The position numbers and the translations under genes are program-made. Of a DNA stretch of 64,000 nt, positions 46,201 through 54,666 are shown one piece after another. The notes beneath the pieces were generated by a model. That model was not told the origin of the DNA and did no database searches. It saw only the letters and a list, made by a program, of their open reading frames with translations. The DNA is from Actinoplanes italicus (GTDB lineage: Bacteria; Actinomycetota; Actinomycetes; Mycobacteriales; Micromonosporaceae), in assembly GCF_003001815.1 (NCBI RefSeq), contig NZ_PVMZ01000002.1, positions 558,001-622,000 of the forward strand, given 5' to 3'. Each line of letters begins with the position of its first letter. Position 1 is the stretch's first letter.

Positions 46201-48140
46201 GCGACCTGGGCCTCGACACCCAGACCCAGGACTTCACGGTGGTCGGCGTCGGCGACATGTCCGGCGACGTCTTCGGTAACGGCATGCTGCTGTCGGAGCA
46301 CATCCGGCTGGTGGCGGCGTTCGACCACCGCCACATCTTCCTGGACCCCAACCCAACGGCATCGATTTCGTACGCGGAACGCGCGCGCCTGTTCGACCTG
46401 CCCCGCTCCTCGTGGGACGACTACGACAAGTCCCTGATCAGCGAGGGCGGCGGGGTGTACCCGAGGTCCGCGAAGTCGATCCCGGTCAGCCCCCAGGTCC
46501 GGGAGCTGCTGCAGCTGAGCGACGCCGCCGTCGTCAGCCCCGGTGAGCTGATGCGCGCGATCCTGCTGGCGCCGGTCGACCTGTTCTTCAACGGTGGCAT
46601 CGGCACCTATGTGAAGGCGGCCGGCGAGTCGCACGCCGACGTCGGTGACAAGGGCAACGACGCGATCCGGGTGAACGGCGCCGACCTGCGGGTCCGTGTC
46701 GTCGGTGAGGGCGGCAACCTGGGCCTGACCCAGCGCGGCCGCATCGAGTTCGCCCGCAACGGCGGCCGGGTCTTCACCGACTTCATCGACAACTCCGCCG
46801 GTGTGGACTGCTCCGACCACGAGGTCAACATCAAGATCCTGCTCGGCGGTGCGGTCGCCGACGGCGAGATGACCATCCCCGAGCGCGACGAACTGCTCGC
46901 GGCGATGACCGACGAGGTCGGCGAGATGGTGCTGCGTGACAACTACGAGCAGGCCATGGCGCTCGGTAACGCCCGGGCGCAGGCGCACTCACTGCTGCCG
47001 GTGCACCGGCGCATGCTCACCTCGCTCGAGCAGCGCGGTGTGCTGAACCGTGAGCTGGAGGCTCTGCCGACGGACTCCGAGCTCGCCGCCCGCCATGAGA
47101 ACGGCGAAGGCCTCACTCCGCCGGAATTCGCGGTGCTCCTGGCGTACGTCAAGATCAGTTTGGAACGAGAGGTGCTCGCCGACGAACTCGTCGACGAGGC
47201 GTGGACGGCCGAGGTCCTGACCGAGTACTTCCCCACGCCGCTGCGGGAGCGGTTCGCCAAGCGGATGGCCGGGCACCGGCTGCGGCGCGAGATCATCTCC
47301 ACGTCGCTGGTGAACGAGGTGGTCAACCGCGGTGGTACCTCGTTCGTCCACCGGGCCATGGAGGAGAGCGGCGCGTCCGCGGCCGACGTGATCCGGGCGT
47401 ACGTGGTGATCCGCGACGTCTACGGCCTGCCGGAGGTCTGGGCGGCCGGTGAGGCGCTCGACAACGAGGTGCCGACGTCCGCGCAGACGCTGGTCTTCCT
47501 GGAGACCCGGCGGCTGCTCGACCGTGCGGTGCGCTGGCTGGTCAGCACCCGGCGTTCGCCGATCGACGTGGCCGGCGAAATCGCCAAGCTGCGTCCCGGT
47601 GTCGCCGATCTTCTGCCGCGCCTGCCGCAGGTGATCGTCGGAGCCGAGCGCCGGGCACTCGGCGACCGGGTGAACGAGCTGGTCGGCAAGGGGGTCCCGG
47701 AGGAGCTGTCCGGTGCGGTGGCCCGGGTGTTCTACGGCTTCGGCCTGCTGGACATCCTGGAGACGGCGTCGTCGGTCGACCGGGATCCGGGCGAGGTGGC
47801 GCAGGTCTACTTCGTGCTGTCCGAGCGGTTCGGGGTGGACGCGCTGCTGTCGCACATCTCCAAGCTGCCGCGGGGTGACCGCTGGCAGACCCTGGCCCGG
47901 ATGGCGCTGCGCTACGACCTGTACGCCGCGCTGGCGGCCCTGACCGCGGAGGTGCTCCAGTCGACGCCGTCCACGGCGGCGCCGGAGGACCGGGTCTCGG
48001 AGTGGGAGCAGGTGAACGCGGCGTCGATCGCCCGTGCCTCGAACGCGATGGGCAACGTGGAGGACACTCCGGCCGACCTGGCGGCGCTGTCGGTGCTGCT
48101 GCGTCAGATCCGCACGCTGGTGAAGACGTCGGCGGCCTGA
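43278..48140 (+). CDS. gdh: NAD-specific glutamate dehydrogenase, 180-kDa type
   Basis: This 1620-residue enzyme deaminates glutamate to 2-oxoglutarate with NAD. Long N-terminal ACT-like regulatory regions (about residues 1-700) precede the catalytic core, with RGGLRWSDRREDFRTEVLG, KNAVIVPVGAKGGF, GDMSGDVFGNGML and DNSAGVDCSDHEVNIKILL recognisable (quoted in part). A helical C-terminal domain follows. The length matches the Streptomyces and mycobacterial large enzymes. ATG 43278 follows GAGGGG. It is probably a single-gene unit ended by a strong hairpin. Confidence 0.96.
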   Translation: MAVADEAVTDSDQTVLDDVPNAERLVAQAVEQAGDDHTTASLVGRFWRFAPDEELVGYTPDEMYAAAVEHRELARNRLPGELKLAITEPGGPQGHSVLRIVTDDMPFLVDSVIALLTAHNLQVDLMVHPLIVVRREPLGALAQLEADVEPDDAIEGDLVESWIRIEIDPIRRPEAREQLLNEVRRVLTDVRDAVEDWPRMRQRALVISDELAAARGSHRMPAPDKDVTDSIELLKWLAHDHFTFLGYREYRLDDGVLTAVPGTGLGILRGASKPRRLAAEMAPEIYERAMEKRLLVITKANSRATVHRSAYLDYIGVKLFDDAGNVVGERRFLGLFSSSAYRTSVRQLPVVKRKVQEVMDRSGLSPRGHSGKDLLQILETYPRDELFQIKTDDLYEAVIGVLRMAGRRQLRLFLRRDGYGRFISCLIYLPRDRFTTGNRLRMQEILLRELNGVGVDYTTRVTERMLARVHFIVRTDPAAPPGHLDPNELAELLADATRMWDDDFSLVLERKLGDEQARRLFLRYSSAYPESYKNTHTPYEGMQDLAKLELLEEPGQLAMHLFRRRRLGADGTPEPDERDVRFKVYRYGEPMMLSAVLPVLHSLGVRVTDERPYEIRRPDGVIYLYDFGLLPPAGHRELAEVRPQVENAFAAAWRGEAEVDGFNELVLLAGMTWRQVVVLRAYAKYLRQTGNLFSERYLESTFTSYPEIAGLLVKLFEIRFSPHLEVGETERARQAGEVRDRITELLDKVESLDQDRILRSYLTLIEATLRTSFFQRGSDGRPKSYVAFKLDPQAIPDLPQPRPKFEIFVYSPRFEGVHLRFGAVARGGLRWSDRREDFRTEVLGLVKAQMVKNAVIVPVGAKGGFVLKQKPGDRDEAVECYKRFIRALLDVTDNIQSGKIVPPPEVVRHDGDDPYLVVAADKGTATFSDIANEISVGKDFWMGDAFASGGSAGYDHKKMGITACGAWESVKKHFRDLGLDTQTQDFTVVGVGDMSGDVFGNGMLLSEHIRLVAAFDHRHIFLDPNPTASISYAERARLFDLPRSSWDDYDKSLISEGGGVYPRSAKSIPVSPQVRELLQLSDAAVVSPGELMRAILLAPVDLFFNGGIGTYVKAAGESHADVGDKGNDAIRVNGADLRVRVVGEGGNLGLTQRGRIEFARNGGRVFTDFIDNSAGVDCSDHEVNIKILLGGAVADGEMTIPERDELLAAMTDEVGEMVLRDNYEQAMALGNARAQAHSLLPVHRRMLTSLEQRGVLNRELEALPTDSELAARHENGEGLTPPEFAVLLAYVKISLEREVLADELVDEAWTAEVLTEYFPTPLRERFAKRMAGHRLRREIISTSLVNEVVNRGGTSFVHRAMEESGASAADVIRAYVVIRDVYGLPEVWAAGEALDNEVPTSAQTLVFLETRRLLDRAVRWLVSTRRSPIDVAGEIAKLRPGVADLLPRLPQVIVGAERRALGDRVNELVGKGVPEELSGAVARVFYGFGLLDILETASSVDRDPGEVAQVYFVLSERFGVDALLSHISKLPRGDRWQTLARMALRYDLYAALAALTAEVLQSTPSTAAPEDRVSEWEQVNAASIARASNAMGNVEDTPADLAALSVLLRQIRTLVKTSAA

Positions 48141-48151
48141 GTCCTCATTTT

Positions 48152-48207
48152 GGTGAGCCGGGCTTTCGGGGGTCTGCTCCCGAAGTCCCGCCGAAGCCCG
48201 GCTCACC
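48152..48207 (+). terminator. Terminator hairpin after the glutamate dehydrogenase gene
   Basis: A 17-bp outer stem GGTGAGCCGGGCTT-CGG / CCGAAGCCCGGCTCACC with one bulged T, plus an inner CGGG/CCCG stem, begins 12 bp after the stop. Confidence 0.75.
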
Positions 48208-48426
48208 GTCTGCGTCGCGGTTCGTACTGGTCCCGAGTCGAGTTCCGCGACGTTCCCCAGACCCACCTTCTGGCCATCACGCTAGGTGACGCCCAGTGGG
48301 CAGGGAAGCGGAGCGTAGGCGGAATGTCCGTTCGGTTAGCCCGGATCGTCCGGAAGTTTCGCCCATAATCGGACACCGGTGACGGCGGGCACGTGCCCAG
48401 TGACTGACTGTTATGTCGGTCGTGTT

Positions 48427-49884
48427 CTAGCGGGCCAGGCCGAGCGCCTCGGCGGCCGCCCGGCTGTTCGCGAGGCTCGCGCCGTGCGTGACGACGAAGG
48501 CCTGTACCCCGGCCGGCCGCCACGACGACGGCCAGCCCATCTCGACCACACCGATCGGCCGGTCGATGGCCAGCTTCTCGACCAGGGTGCGTGCCGCCGG
48601 AGAGCTGTGGATGCGACGCCCGACGACCACGATGGGCCGGTCACCGGCACGCTCCGTGATCGACTCCGCGGTGGTCTCGGCGGCCACCACCTCGATCTCC
48701 TCGGCGTTCGCCAGGTGCGGGGCCAGTCCCCACGGCACCTTGCCCTCGGCGATCGAGTAGCCGGCCACGAACCTGACCACGAGCGGGTCGCGCAGTTCGT
48801 CGTCCGAGCCCTCGAACCGCATGCCCTGGCGGGCTGCCTCCACGCCGAGCGCGAAGTCCGGCCGGCCGGCGGCGTCAACCGGGCGGAGGGTGGCGGCGGC
48901 GGCCAGTTCGGCGGTGCGGGCCGCGGCGTCCTCCAGGCGGGCCAGGCTGAGGCGGCCGTCGGTGGTGGCCGCCGCGATCTCGGCGGCGACCGCCTCGACC
49001 AGCTCCAGGTCGACCACCGCGCCGATGCAGAGCAGGTCGGCGCCGGCGGCGAGGGCGGCGACCGCGGCCCGCGGGATGCTGCCGGCCGCTCCCGCCGCAC
49101 CGCGCATCTCCAGCGCGTCGGTGACGATCGCGCCCCGGAAGCCGAGCTCGTCGCGGAGCAGCCCGGCCAGCGCTGCACGGCTGAACGTCGCCGGGCCGGT
49201 GCCGGTCAGCTCGGGCACCCGGATGTGGGCGCTCATGATCGCGCGTACCCCGGCCTCGACCGCGGCCGCGAACGGCGGCAGGTCCCTGGTGCGCAGCAGC
49301 GACAGCGGCACGTCGACGGTGGGCAGCTCGAGGTGCGAGTCGCTGACCGTGGCCCCGTGCCCGGGGAAGTGTTTGGCGCACGCGGCCACTCCGCCGGACT
49401 GGAGTCCGGTGACGGCCGCGGCGGTGTGCAGGGCCACCAGCGACGGGTCGGCGCCGAAGGACCGGGTCCCGATGATCGGGTTCTCGGCCGCGGTGTTTAC
49501 GTCAACAGTCGGCGCCAGATCGAGGTTGATGCCGACGGCGGCCAGGTCGGCGCCGATCGCGGCGTACACCCGGCGGGTCAGGTCCGGGTCGCCGGCCGCC
49601 CCGAGGGCCGCGTTGCCGGGATAGGCGCTGCCGGTCCGGTGGCCGAGCCGGGTGACGTCGCCGCCCTCCTCGTCGATCGCGATCAGCACGTCCGCCCGGG
49701 CGTCGCGCAGTTGCGCGGTCAGCCGGGCGACCTGACCGGGATCGACCACGTTGGCCCCGAACAGGGTGTGCCCGGCGAGCCCGTCGAGCAGGAGGTCGCC
49801 GGCCCATTGCGGCGCCTCGGCGCCGGGAAATGCGGCGAGGAGGGTGCGGAGGGCCAGTCGGCGGAGGCCGGGGTCGATCGCCAT
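48427..49884 (-). CDS. Glycoside hydrolase family 3 beta-N-acetylhexosaminidase-like
   Basis: This 485-residue GH3 enzyme has KHFPGHG (171-177) and the NagZ-type acid/base dyad Asp182/His184 in SDSH, with nucleophile Asp256 in VTDALEM. IDEEGGDVTRL is typical of bacterial N-acetylglucosaminidases. It probably trims GlcNAc from wall fragments or chitin oligomers. No signal peptide is visible, so it looks cytoplasmic. A C-terminal domain of about 120 residues follows the barrel, as in some Streptomyces homologues. ATG 49884 follows GGAAGGA. The divergent ROK gene may be its regulator. Confidence 0.92.
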   Translation of the reverse strand: MAIDPGLRRLALRTLLAAFPGAEAPQWAGDLLLDGLAGHTLFGANVVDPGQVARLTAQLRDARADVLIAIDEEGGDVTRLGHRTGSAYPGNAALGAAGDPDLTRRVYAAIGADLAAVGINLDLAPTVDVNTAAENPIIGTRSFGADPSLVALHTAAAVTGLQSGGVAACAKHFPGHGATVSDSHLELPTVDVPLSLLRTRDLPPFAAAVEAGVRAIMSAHIRVPELTGTGPATFSRAALAGLLRDELGFRGAIVTDALEMRGAAGAAGSIPRAAVAALAAGADLLCIGAVVDLELVEAVAAEIAAATTDGRLSLARLEDAAARTAELAAAATLRPVDAAGRPDFALGVEAARQGMRFEGSDDELRDPLVVRFVAGYSIAEGKVPWGLAPHLANAEEIEVVAAETTAESITERAGDRPIVVVGRRIHSSPAARTLVEKLAIDRPIGVVEMGWPSSWRPAGVQAFVVTHGASLANSRAAAEALGLAR

Positions 49885-50056
49885 GGTGTCCTTCCGATGA
49901 CGCAACTCTGGCCGCGAGGGGCCACTAGCTGCCATGATCGCTCGGAGTCGATAGCCACCTTGCGGTTCGGCGACATTGCCTACCGTTACGCTGCGGCTGC
50001 GTGTCGTGCGTCGACACTGTAACAGGAAAGAATCCTTTCTATTAGGGGACTACGTT

Positions 50057-51235
50057 ATGGCCGCCACTCGCCTTCCGGGCACACCCCGGTTGCTGCGCGC
50101 TCTCAACGACCGCGCCGCGCTGGATCTGCTGCTCAACCGAGGCCCGCTCACCCGGGCTCAGCTCGGCGAGATGACCGGCCTCAGCAAGGTCACCGCATCC
50201 CAGCTGGTGGAACGGCTGGAGGAGCGTGGCCTGGTCCGCCGCGTGGGTGAGCAGGCCGGTGGCCGCGGCCCGAACGCGCAGCTCTACGCCGTGACGCCGT
50301 CCAGCGCGCACGTGATCGGCGTCGAGGTCGGCCCGGACGGCGTCGTCGCCGCGTGCGCCGACATCACCGGCACCGTGATCAGCCGGGTCGAGCAGAGCAC
50401 CAAGGACACCGACGACCCGGTCGGTGTGGTGCACAACGCCGTGGTCCAGGCCGCGGGCGAGGCCGGCGCGGACATGTCCTCGGTCCGCCGGGTGGTGCTC
50501 GGCACCCCGGGCCTGGTCGACCCGCAGTCCGGCGAGATCTCGTTCGCCCACGATCTGCCCCGCTGGCACCGCGGCCTGCTCGCCGATCTGCGCCGCGACC
50601 TGAACATCCCGGTCTTCTTCGGCAACGACGTCAACCTGGCCGCGGTGGCCGAGCTGAGCACCGGCGCCGCCAGCGGGGTGACCGATTTCGCACTGGTCTG
50701 GATCGGTCGTGGCGTCGGTCTCGCCACGGTCATCGCCGGCCGTCTCCACCAGGGCGCCACCGGTGCCGCCGGTGAGATCGGCTACCTGCCGGTGGCCGGT
50801 GCCGAGGTGCCGCACAACGCGTCCCGGCGCGGTGTGAAGGGCGCCTTCCAGTCGATCGCCGGTGCCGACGCGGTCAAGGCGATCGGCAAGCAGTTCGGCT
50901 TCCGCGGCACCGAGGCGGCCGACGTGGTGCGTGCCGCGGTGGCGGCCGGCCCGGCAGGTGAGCCGGTCCTCGACGAGCTGGCCCGGCGGCTGGCGCTCGG
51001 TGTCGCCGCCACCTGCGCGGTCCTCGACCCGCCGCTGGTCGTGCTGGCCGGCGAGGTGAGCCGGGCCGGTGGTCCGGCGCTGGCCGACCGGGTGGAACGC
51101 GAGGTGGCCGCGATAACGCTGGTGTCGCCCAAGGTCGTGGTGACCACGGTGGCGTCTGAGCCGGTCCTGCACGGCGCCCTGCGCACGGCCCTCGACGCCG
51201 TCCGCGACGAGGTGTTCGGCTCGACCACGGACTGA
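50057..51235 (+). CDS. ROK family transcriptional regulator (NagC/XylR-like)
   Basis: This 392-residue protein has an N-terminal winged helix (about 10-75: ALDLLLNRGPLTRAQLGEMTGLSKVTASQLVERL in outline) and a sugar-kinase-like ROK domain with VIGVEVGPDG, GTPGLVD, FGNDVNLAAVAE and GATGAAGEIGYL. The usual CxCGxxGC zinc motif is replaced (PHNASRRGVKG), so metal binding is probably lost. The divergent GH3 gene 172 bp away is the likely target. ATG 50057 has AGGGGAC upstream; an in-frame start at 49976 is less likely. Confidence 0.92.
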   Translation: MAATRLPGTPRLLRALNDRAALDLLLNRGPLTRAQLGEMTGLSKVTASQLVERLEERGLVRRVGEQAGGRGPNAQLYAVTPSSAHVIGVEVGPDGVVAACADITGTVISRVEQSTKDTDDPVGVVHNAVVQAAGEAGADMSSVRRVVLGTPGLVDPQSGEISFAHDLPRWHRGLLADLRRDLNIPVFFGNDVNLAAVAELSTGAASGVTDFALVWIGRGVGLATVIAGRLHQGATGAAGEIGYLPVAGAEVPHNASRRGVKGAFQSIAGADAVKAIGKQFGFRGTEAADVVRAAVAAGPAGEPVLDELARRLALGVAATCAVLDPPLVVLAGEVSRAGGPALADRVEREVAAITLVSPKVVVTTVASEPVLHGALRTALDAVRDEVFGSTTD

Positions 51236-51257
51236 CGATCTCCCCGGCTGTGCGTCA

Positions 51258-51286
51258 CCGCTGTCTCAGCGCCGTTGAGACAGCGG
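51258..51286 (+). terminator. Hairpin after the ROK gene
   Basis: Perfect 11-bp arms CCGCTGTCTCA (51258-51268) and TGAGACAGCGG (51276-51286) enclose a 7-base loop, 22 bp after the ROK stop. The right arm is also the start of the 63-bp repeat that follows. Confidence 0.65.
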
Positions 51287-51420
51287 TATGCGAGAGCCGC
51301 GAAGATCCGGCTGTGCCGCGCCGTTGTCTGGGACGCGTTGAGACAGCGGTATGCGAGAGCCGCGAAGATCCGGCTGTGCCGCACCGTTGTCTGGGACGCG
51401 TTGAGGCAGCGGTATGTCAC
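51273..51420 (+). repeat. 63-bp tandem repeat with internal hairpin arms
   Basis: Two full units (51273-51335 and 51336-51398) and a partial third (51399-51420) each contain TTGAGACAGCGGTATG and, 40 bp later, CCGTTGTCT. The junctions can form stem-loops like the first hairpin. The period is a multiple of 3, so ORFs run through, but none looks real. Confidence 0.9.
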
Positions 51421-51473
51421 AGCTGCCCGGCACGCCGTCCGGCGTACACGGCCGGGCATGGTTGGATGGACGC

Positions 51474-52289
51474 GTGCGCGAGGCTGCCGTATCCATTCCG
51501 CCCGACGAGGACACCGTCATCGCCTTCGACCGCGTCAACGTGGTCCGCGGCGGGAACTACCTGATCCGCGACCTGTCCTGGCAGGTCGAGCTGGACGAGC
51601 GGTGGGTGGTGCTGGGCCCGAACGGCGCCGGCAAGACCACCCTGCTCAACCTGGCGTCCGCCCGGATGCATCCGACACGCGGGACCGCGTATGTGCTCGG
51701 CGAGAAGCTGGGCCGGACCGACGTGACCGAGCTGCGGACCCGGGTCGGCATCACCACCGGCCGGTTCGCCGAGCAGGTGCCGCCGTCCGAGCGGGTGCTC
51801 GACGTGGTGGTGACCGCCGCCTGGTCGGTGGTCGGCCGCTGGCGCGAGAGCTACGACCCGCAGGACGAGGCCCGCGCCCGTGAGCTGCTCGACCAGCTGG
51901 GCATCGCCGGGTTCGCCGATCGTGAGTTCGGCACCCTGTCCGAGGGGGAGCGCAAACGCACCCAGATCGCCCGGGCGCTGATGACCGACCCCGAGCTGAT
52001 GCTGCTCGACGAGCCGACCGCCGGGCTCGACCTGGGCGGCCGGGAGACCCTCATCGGCCACCTGGCCGAGCTGGCGATGGACCCGGACGCACCGGCCATG
52101 GTGCTGGTCACCCACCACGTCGAGGAGATCCCGCCGGGCTTCACCCACGGCCTGCTGCTGCGCGAGGGCACCGTGGTGGCGGCCGGCCTGCTCGGCGAGG
52201 TGATGACCGCGGAGAACCTGACGAAGACCTTCGGCCTGCCGCTGATCGTCGACCGCTTCGGCGACCGGTACACCGCCCGGGCCGGCTGA
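51474..52289 (+). CDS. Stand-alone ABC transporter ATP-binding protein
   Basis: This 271-residue nucleotide-binding protein has Walker A GPNGAGKT (48-55), signature LSEGERKR, Walker B LMLLDEPTAGLD, and switch His in VTHHVEEI. It has no permease partner nearby; it resembles the YlmA/ModF-type orphan ATPases. GTG 51474 is chosen for the family-like N-terminus, with a weak GGATGGA upstream. Its stop overlaps the ribokinase start (TGATG). Confidence 0.88.
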   Translation: MREAAVSIPPDEDTVIAFDRVNVVRGGNYLIRDLSWQVELDERWVVLGPNGAGKTTLLNLASARMHPTRGTAYVLGEKLGRTDVTELRTRVGITTGRFAEQVPPSERVLDVVVTAAWSVVGRWRESYDPQDEARARELLDQLGIAGFADREFGTLSEGERKRTQIARALMTDPELMLLDEPTAGLDLGGRETLIGHLAELAMDPDAPAMVLVTHHVEEIPPGFTHGLLLREGTVVAAGLLGEVMTAENLTKTFGLPLIVDRFGDRYTARAG

Positions 52290-53179
52290 TGACCCGGGTC
52301 GTCGTCGCGGGCAGCGCGAACATGGACCTGGTCGGGCTGGCGCCGAGCCTGCCCCGGCCGGGTGAGACGGTGCTCGGCGACGACTTCGTGATGACGCCCG
52401 GCGGCAAGGGTTCCAACCAGGCCATCGCCGCCGCTCTGGCCGGTGCCGGGACAACCTTCCTGGGAGCCATCGGCTCCGACGCCTTCGGCGTCACCCTCAA
52501 CGCGCGGTTGGCGGCGGCCGGCGTCGACGTCGATCTGGTACGGACGAGCTACGGCTCGTCCGGTGTCGCGGTGATCATGGTGGACCGCGCCGGCGAGAAC
52601 TCCATCCTGGTCAGCCCCGGCGCGAACCGCACCTTCGTCGAGCTCACCGACGAGGAGCGGTCCGCGATCGCCGCCGCCGACGTGCTGCTCTGCCAGCAGG
52701 AGATCCCGATGGCCACGGTGCTGGCCGCGCTGCGGGCCGGCCGGGCCGCCGGGACCAGGACGATCCTGAACGCCGCCCCCGCCCGTGTGCTGCCGTCCGG
52801 CCTGCTCGAGGAGGTGGACCTGCTGGTGGTGAACGAGACCGAGGCGCAGGCCATCACCGGCGGCGACGAGCCGGACGTGAAGGCGCTGCTCGCCCTGGTG
52901 CCGCGGGTCGTGCTGACGCTCAGCGGCAACGGTTCCCGCTACGCCGACCGGGACGGCGCGGACGTGCATGTGCCCGCGTTCCGGGTGAAGGTCGCCGACA
53001 CCACGGCGGCCGGGGACGCCTTCACCGGCGCGCTGGCCGTGGCCTGGGGCGAGGGCCGCGACCTGGTCGACGCGGTGCGCTGGGCCAACGCCGCGGGAGC
53101 GGCCTGCGTCCGCCGGGTGGGCGCCAGCAACGCCCTGCCCGCCCGGGCCGACATCGAAGCCCTCTACGCCCAGGCCTGA
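52289..53179 (+). CDS. rbsK: Ribokinase (PfkB family)
   Basis: This 296-residue sugar kinase phosphorylates ribose at C5. The PfkB motifs are present: N-terminal AGSANMDLVG, GGKGSNQAIAAA, and the C-terminal DTTAAGDAFTGAL with the catalytic Asp. No ribose transporter is adjacent, so the substrate could be another pentose or nucleoside. It is translationally coupled to the ABC ATPase, and its 3' end shares a hairpin with the convergent chemoreceptor gene. Confidence 0.93.
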   Translation: MTRVVVAGSANMDLVGLAPSLPRPGETVLGDDFVMTPGGKGSNQAIAAALAGAGTTFLGAIGSDAFGVTLNARLAAAGVDVDLVRTSYGSSGVAVIMVDRAGENSILVSPGANRTFVELTDEERSAIAAADVLLCQQEIPMATVLAALRAGRAAGTRTILNAAPARVLPSGLLEEVDLLVVNETEAQAITGGDEPDVKALLALVPRVVLTLSGNGSRYADRDGADVHVPAFRVKVADTTAAGDAFTGALAVAWGEGRDLVDAVRWANAAGAACVRRVGASNALPARADIEALYAQA

Positions 53180-53200
53180 GGCCCTCCGGCCGGGCCTCAG
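53176..53200. terminator. Bidirectional hairpin containing both stop codons
   Basis: CTGAGGCCC (53176-53184) pairs perfectly with GGGCCTCAG (53192-53200) over a 7-base loop. The ribokinase TGA and the convergent minus-strand TGA both lie in the arms. Confidence 0.75.
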
Positions 53201-54084
53201 GCGCGGGCAGCGGTGAGGAACCGCTGGACCTCGGTGCGCAGCACCCCGGCGAGTTCGGTCAGGCCGTTCGCGTCGTGCTCGGTGTCGCCCTCGACGGCCG
53301 CCGCGATCCCGTCGATCAGGCCGCTCATCTCACGGATCCGGTCGGTCACCGAGCGGAGGACCCGGACGGCGTCCTCGGAGGCGAGCTGCACCGCGTCGAC
53401 CTGGTCGATGATCTCGCCGCTGGACTCGCCGGTCTCGTTGGCGAGCGTCTTGACCTCGTTGGCGACCACGCTGAACCCGCGTCCGGCGGCGCCGGCACGG
53501 GCCGCCTCGATCGACGCGTTCAGGGAGAGCAGCTGGGTCTGCATCGCCACCCGGTTGATCAGGTCGACGGCGTTGCGGATCTGCCCGGAGGCCCGGCGAA
53601 GTTCGCCGACAGTGCCGAGGCCGCGCTCGGCGTCGGTGACCGCGGCCCGCGCGAAGCCGGCCAGCCCGTTCGCGGAGCGGCCCATCTCACCGGCGGCGGT
53701 GGCGATCCGCTCGGAGAGGGTCAGCACCGCGCTCTCCAGCTGATCGGCCAGTGTGATCCGGGACGCGGCGGCCGCCGCGATCTCGTCGGCGTTGCGGCTC
53801 ATCGCGTCACCGGAGCGGCCGATCTCCTCGGCGGCCCGGCGGTACGCCCCGCCCATTCCCTCGGCCAGGAACTTCCGGTAGAAATGCCCGGCGGCGCCGG
53901 CCGCGGAGGCGGCTCCGGCCTCCCGGACGAACGCGTCGGTGCGGTCCAGCAGCTCGTTGAGCGCGGACCTCACCTCGTAGGCGGCGTCCGACTCCCCGAT
54001 CCGGGTCAGGCGCGCCTCGAAGTCCCCCGAGGCGGCCCGCCGGCAGACATCGGCGATCTCGTACAACGCCTGGTCGTCGGTCAC
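53197..54084 (-). CDS. Soluble methyl-accepting chemotaxis-type signalling protein (copy 1)
   Basis: This 295-residue cytoplasmic chemoreceptor signalling protein has no membrane helix. The C-terminal half carries the hairpin-tip signature [26 protein letters not shown] in parts, then [15 protein letters not shown]. The N-terminal half is a helical region with [20 protein letters not shown] 54084 overlaps the upstream PAS gene stop (GTGA), so a PAS sensor and an MCP output are made as a coupled pair. It is paralogous to the gene at 54667-55587. No che genes are in the window. Confidence 0.88.
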   Translation of the reverse strand: MTDDQALYEIADVCRRAASGDFEARLTRIGESDAAYEVRSALNELLDRTDAFVREAGAASAAGAAGHFYRKFLAEGMGGAYRRAAEEIGRSGDAMSRNADEIAAAAASRITLADQLESAVLTLSERIATAAGEMGRSANGLAGFARAAVTDAERGLGTVGELRRASGQIRNAVDLINRVAMQTQLLSLNASIEAARAGAAGRGFSVVANEVKTLANETGESSGEIIDQVDAVQLASEDAVRVLRSVTDRIREMSGLIDGIAAAVEGDTEHDANGLTELAGVLRTEVQRFLTAARA

Positions 54085-54623
54085 CGCCGGCCTCCCGTCG
54101 AGATGTCCCATACCAGTTCGTCGTACGTGCGGCCGCGTTCGGCCAGGACCCGTTGCAGGGTGTCGTGGCCGGCGGCGACCGCGTCCTGGGCCCGGTCGTG
54201 GCGGCGCTCGGCGGCCCGCAGCACGCCGTACAGGTCGTCGGCGGCGGCGATCGCGGCCCGGGACGGGACCCGCCGGTTGGAGTGGTAGCCGACGACCCGG
54301 CCGGTCTCGTCGAAGGAGGGCGTGACGTGCGCGAACACCCAGTAGTGCGCTCCGTCGGCGGCGAGGTTCACCACGTACGCGAAGATCTCCCGTTGTTGTC
54401 TGAGGGTGTCCCAGAGCAGTTTGAAGACGGCGCGGGGCATGTCCGGGTGCCGGATGAGGTTGTGTGGCTGCCCGATCGCCTCGTCCTCGTCGAGCGCGGA
54501 CAGCCGCAGGAAGACGTCGTTGGCATAGGTGAGGATGCCGCGGGGGTCGGTTTTCGTGACGATCAGTTCGTCGGCGCCGAACGTACGTTCCTGACCCGAC
54601 GGGCGTACCCGAATCAGTTTCAT
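54081..54623 (-). CDS. PAS domain sensor protein, Aer-like (copy 1)
   Basis: This 180-residue single-PAS protein has [22 protein letters not shown] (beta-strand start of PAS, in part), then [17 protein letters not shown], which is very close to the FAD-binding segment of the E. coli aerotaxis receptor Aer (NxxRHPDMP...W), then [12 protein letters not shown]. It probably senses redox or oxygen and signals to the MCP protein encoded next. The C-terminal helix (about 125-175) may mediate that contact. It is paralogous to 55584-56126, with the same length. Confidence 0.88.
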   Translation of the reverse strand: MKLIRVRPSGQERTFGADELIVTKTDPRGILTYANDVFLRLSALDEDEAIGQPHNLIRHPDMPRAVFKLLWDTLRQQREIFAYVVNLAADGAHYWVFAHVTPSFDETGRVVGYHSNRRVPSRAAIAAADDLYGVLRAAERRHDRAQDAVAAGHDTLQRVLAERGRTYDELVWDISTGGRR

Positions 54624-54666
54624 GATGTTTTGATTCTGCGGCCTCGACGGAGCCGGTGTGGCCCTT

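Noticed and set aside
49885..50056. GAAAG-N4-CTTTC dyad as a ROK operator
   Set aside because: Only 5-6 bp of pairing just before the ROK start, too short to support as a feature.
51414..51473. ATG start 20 codons upstream for the ABC ATPase
   Set aside because: It begins inside the 63-bp repeat tail and adds residues not expected before the ABC domain; GTG 51474 gives a normal N-terminus.
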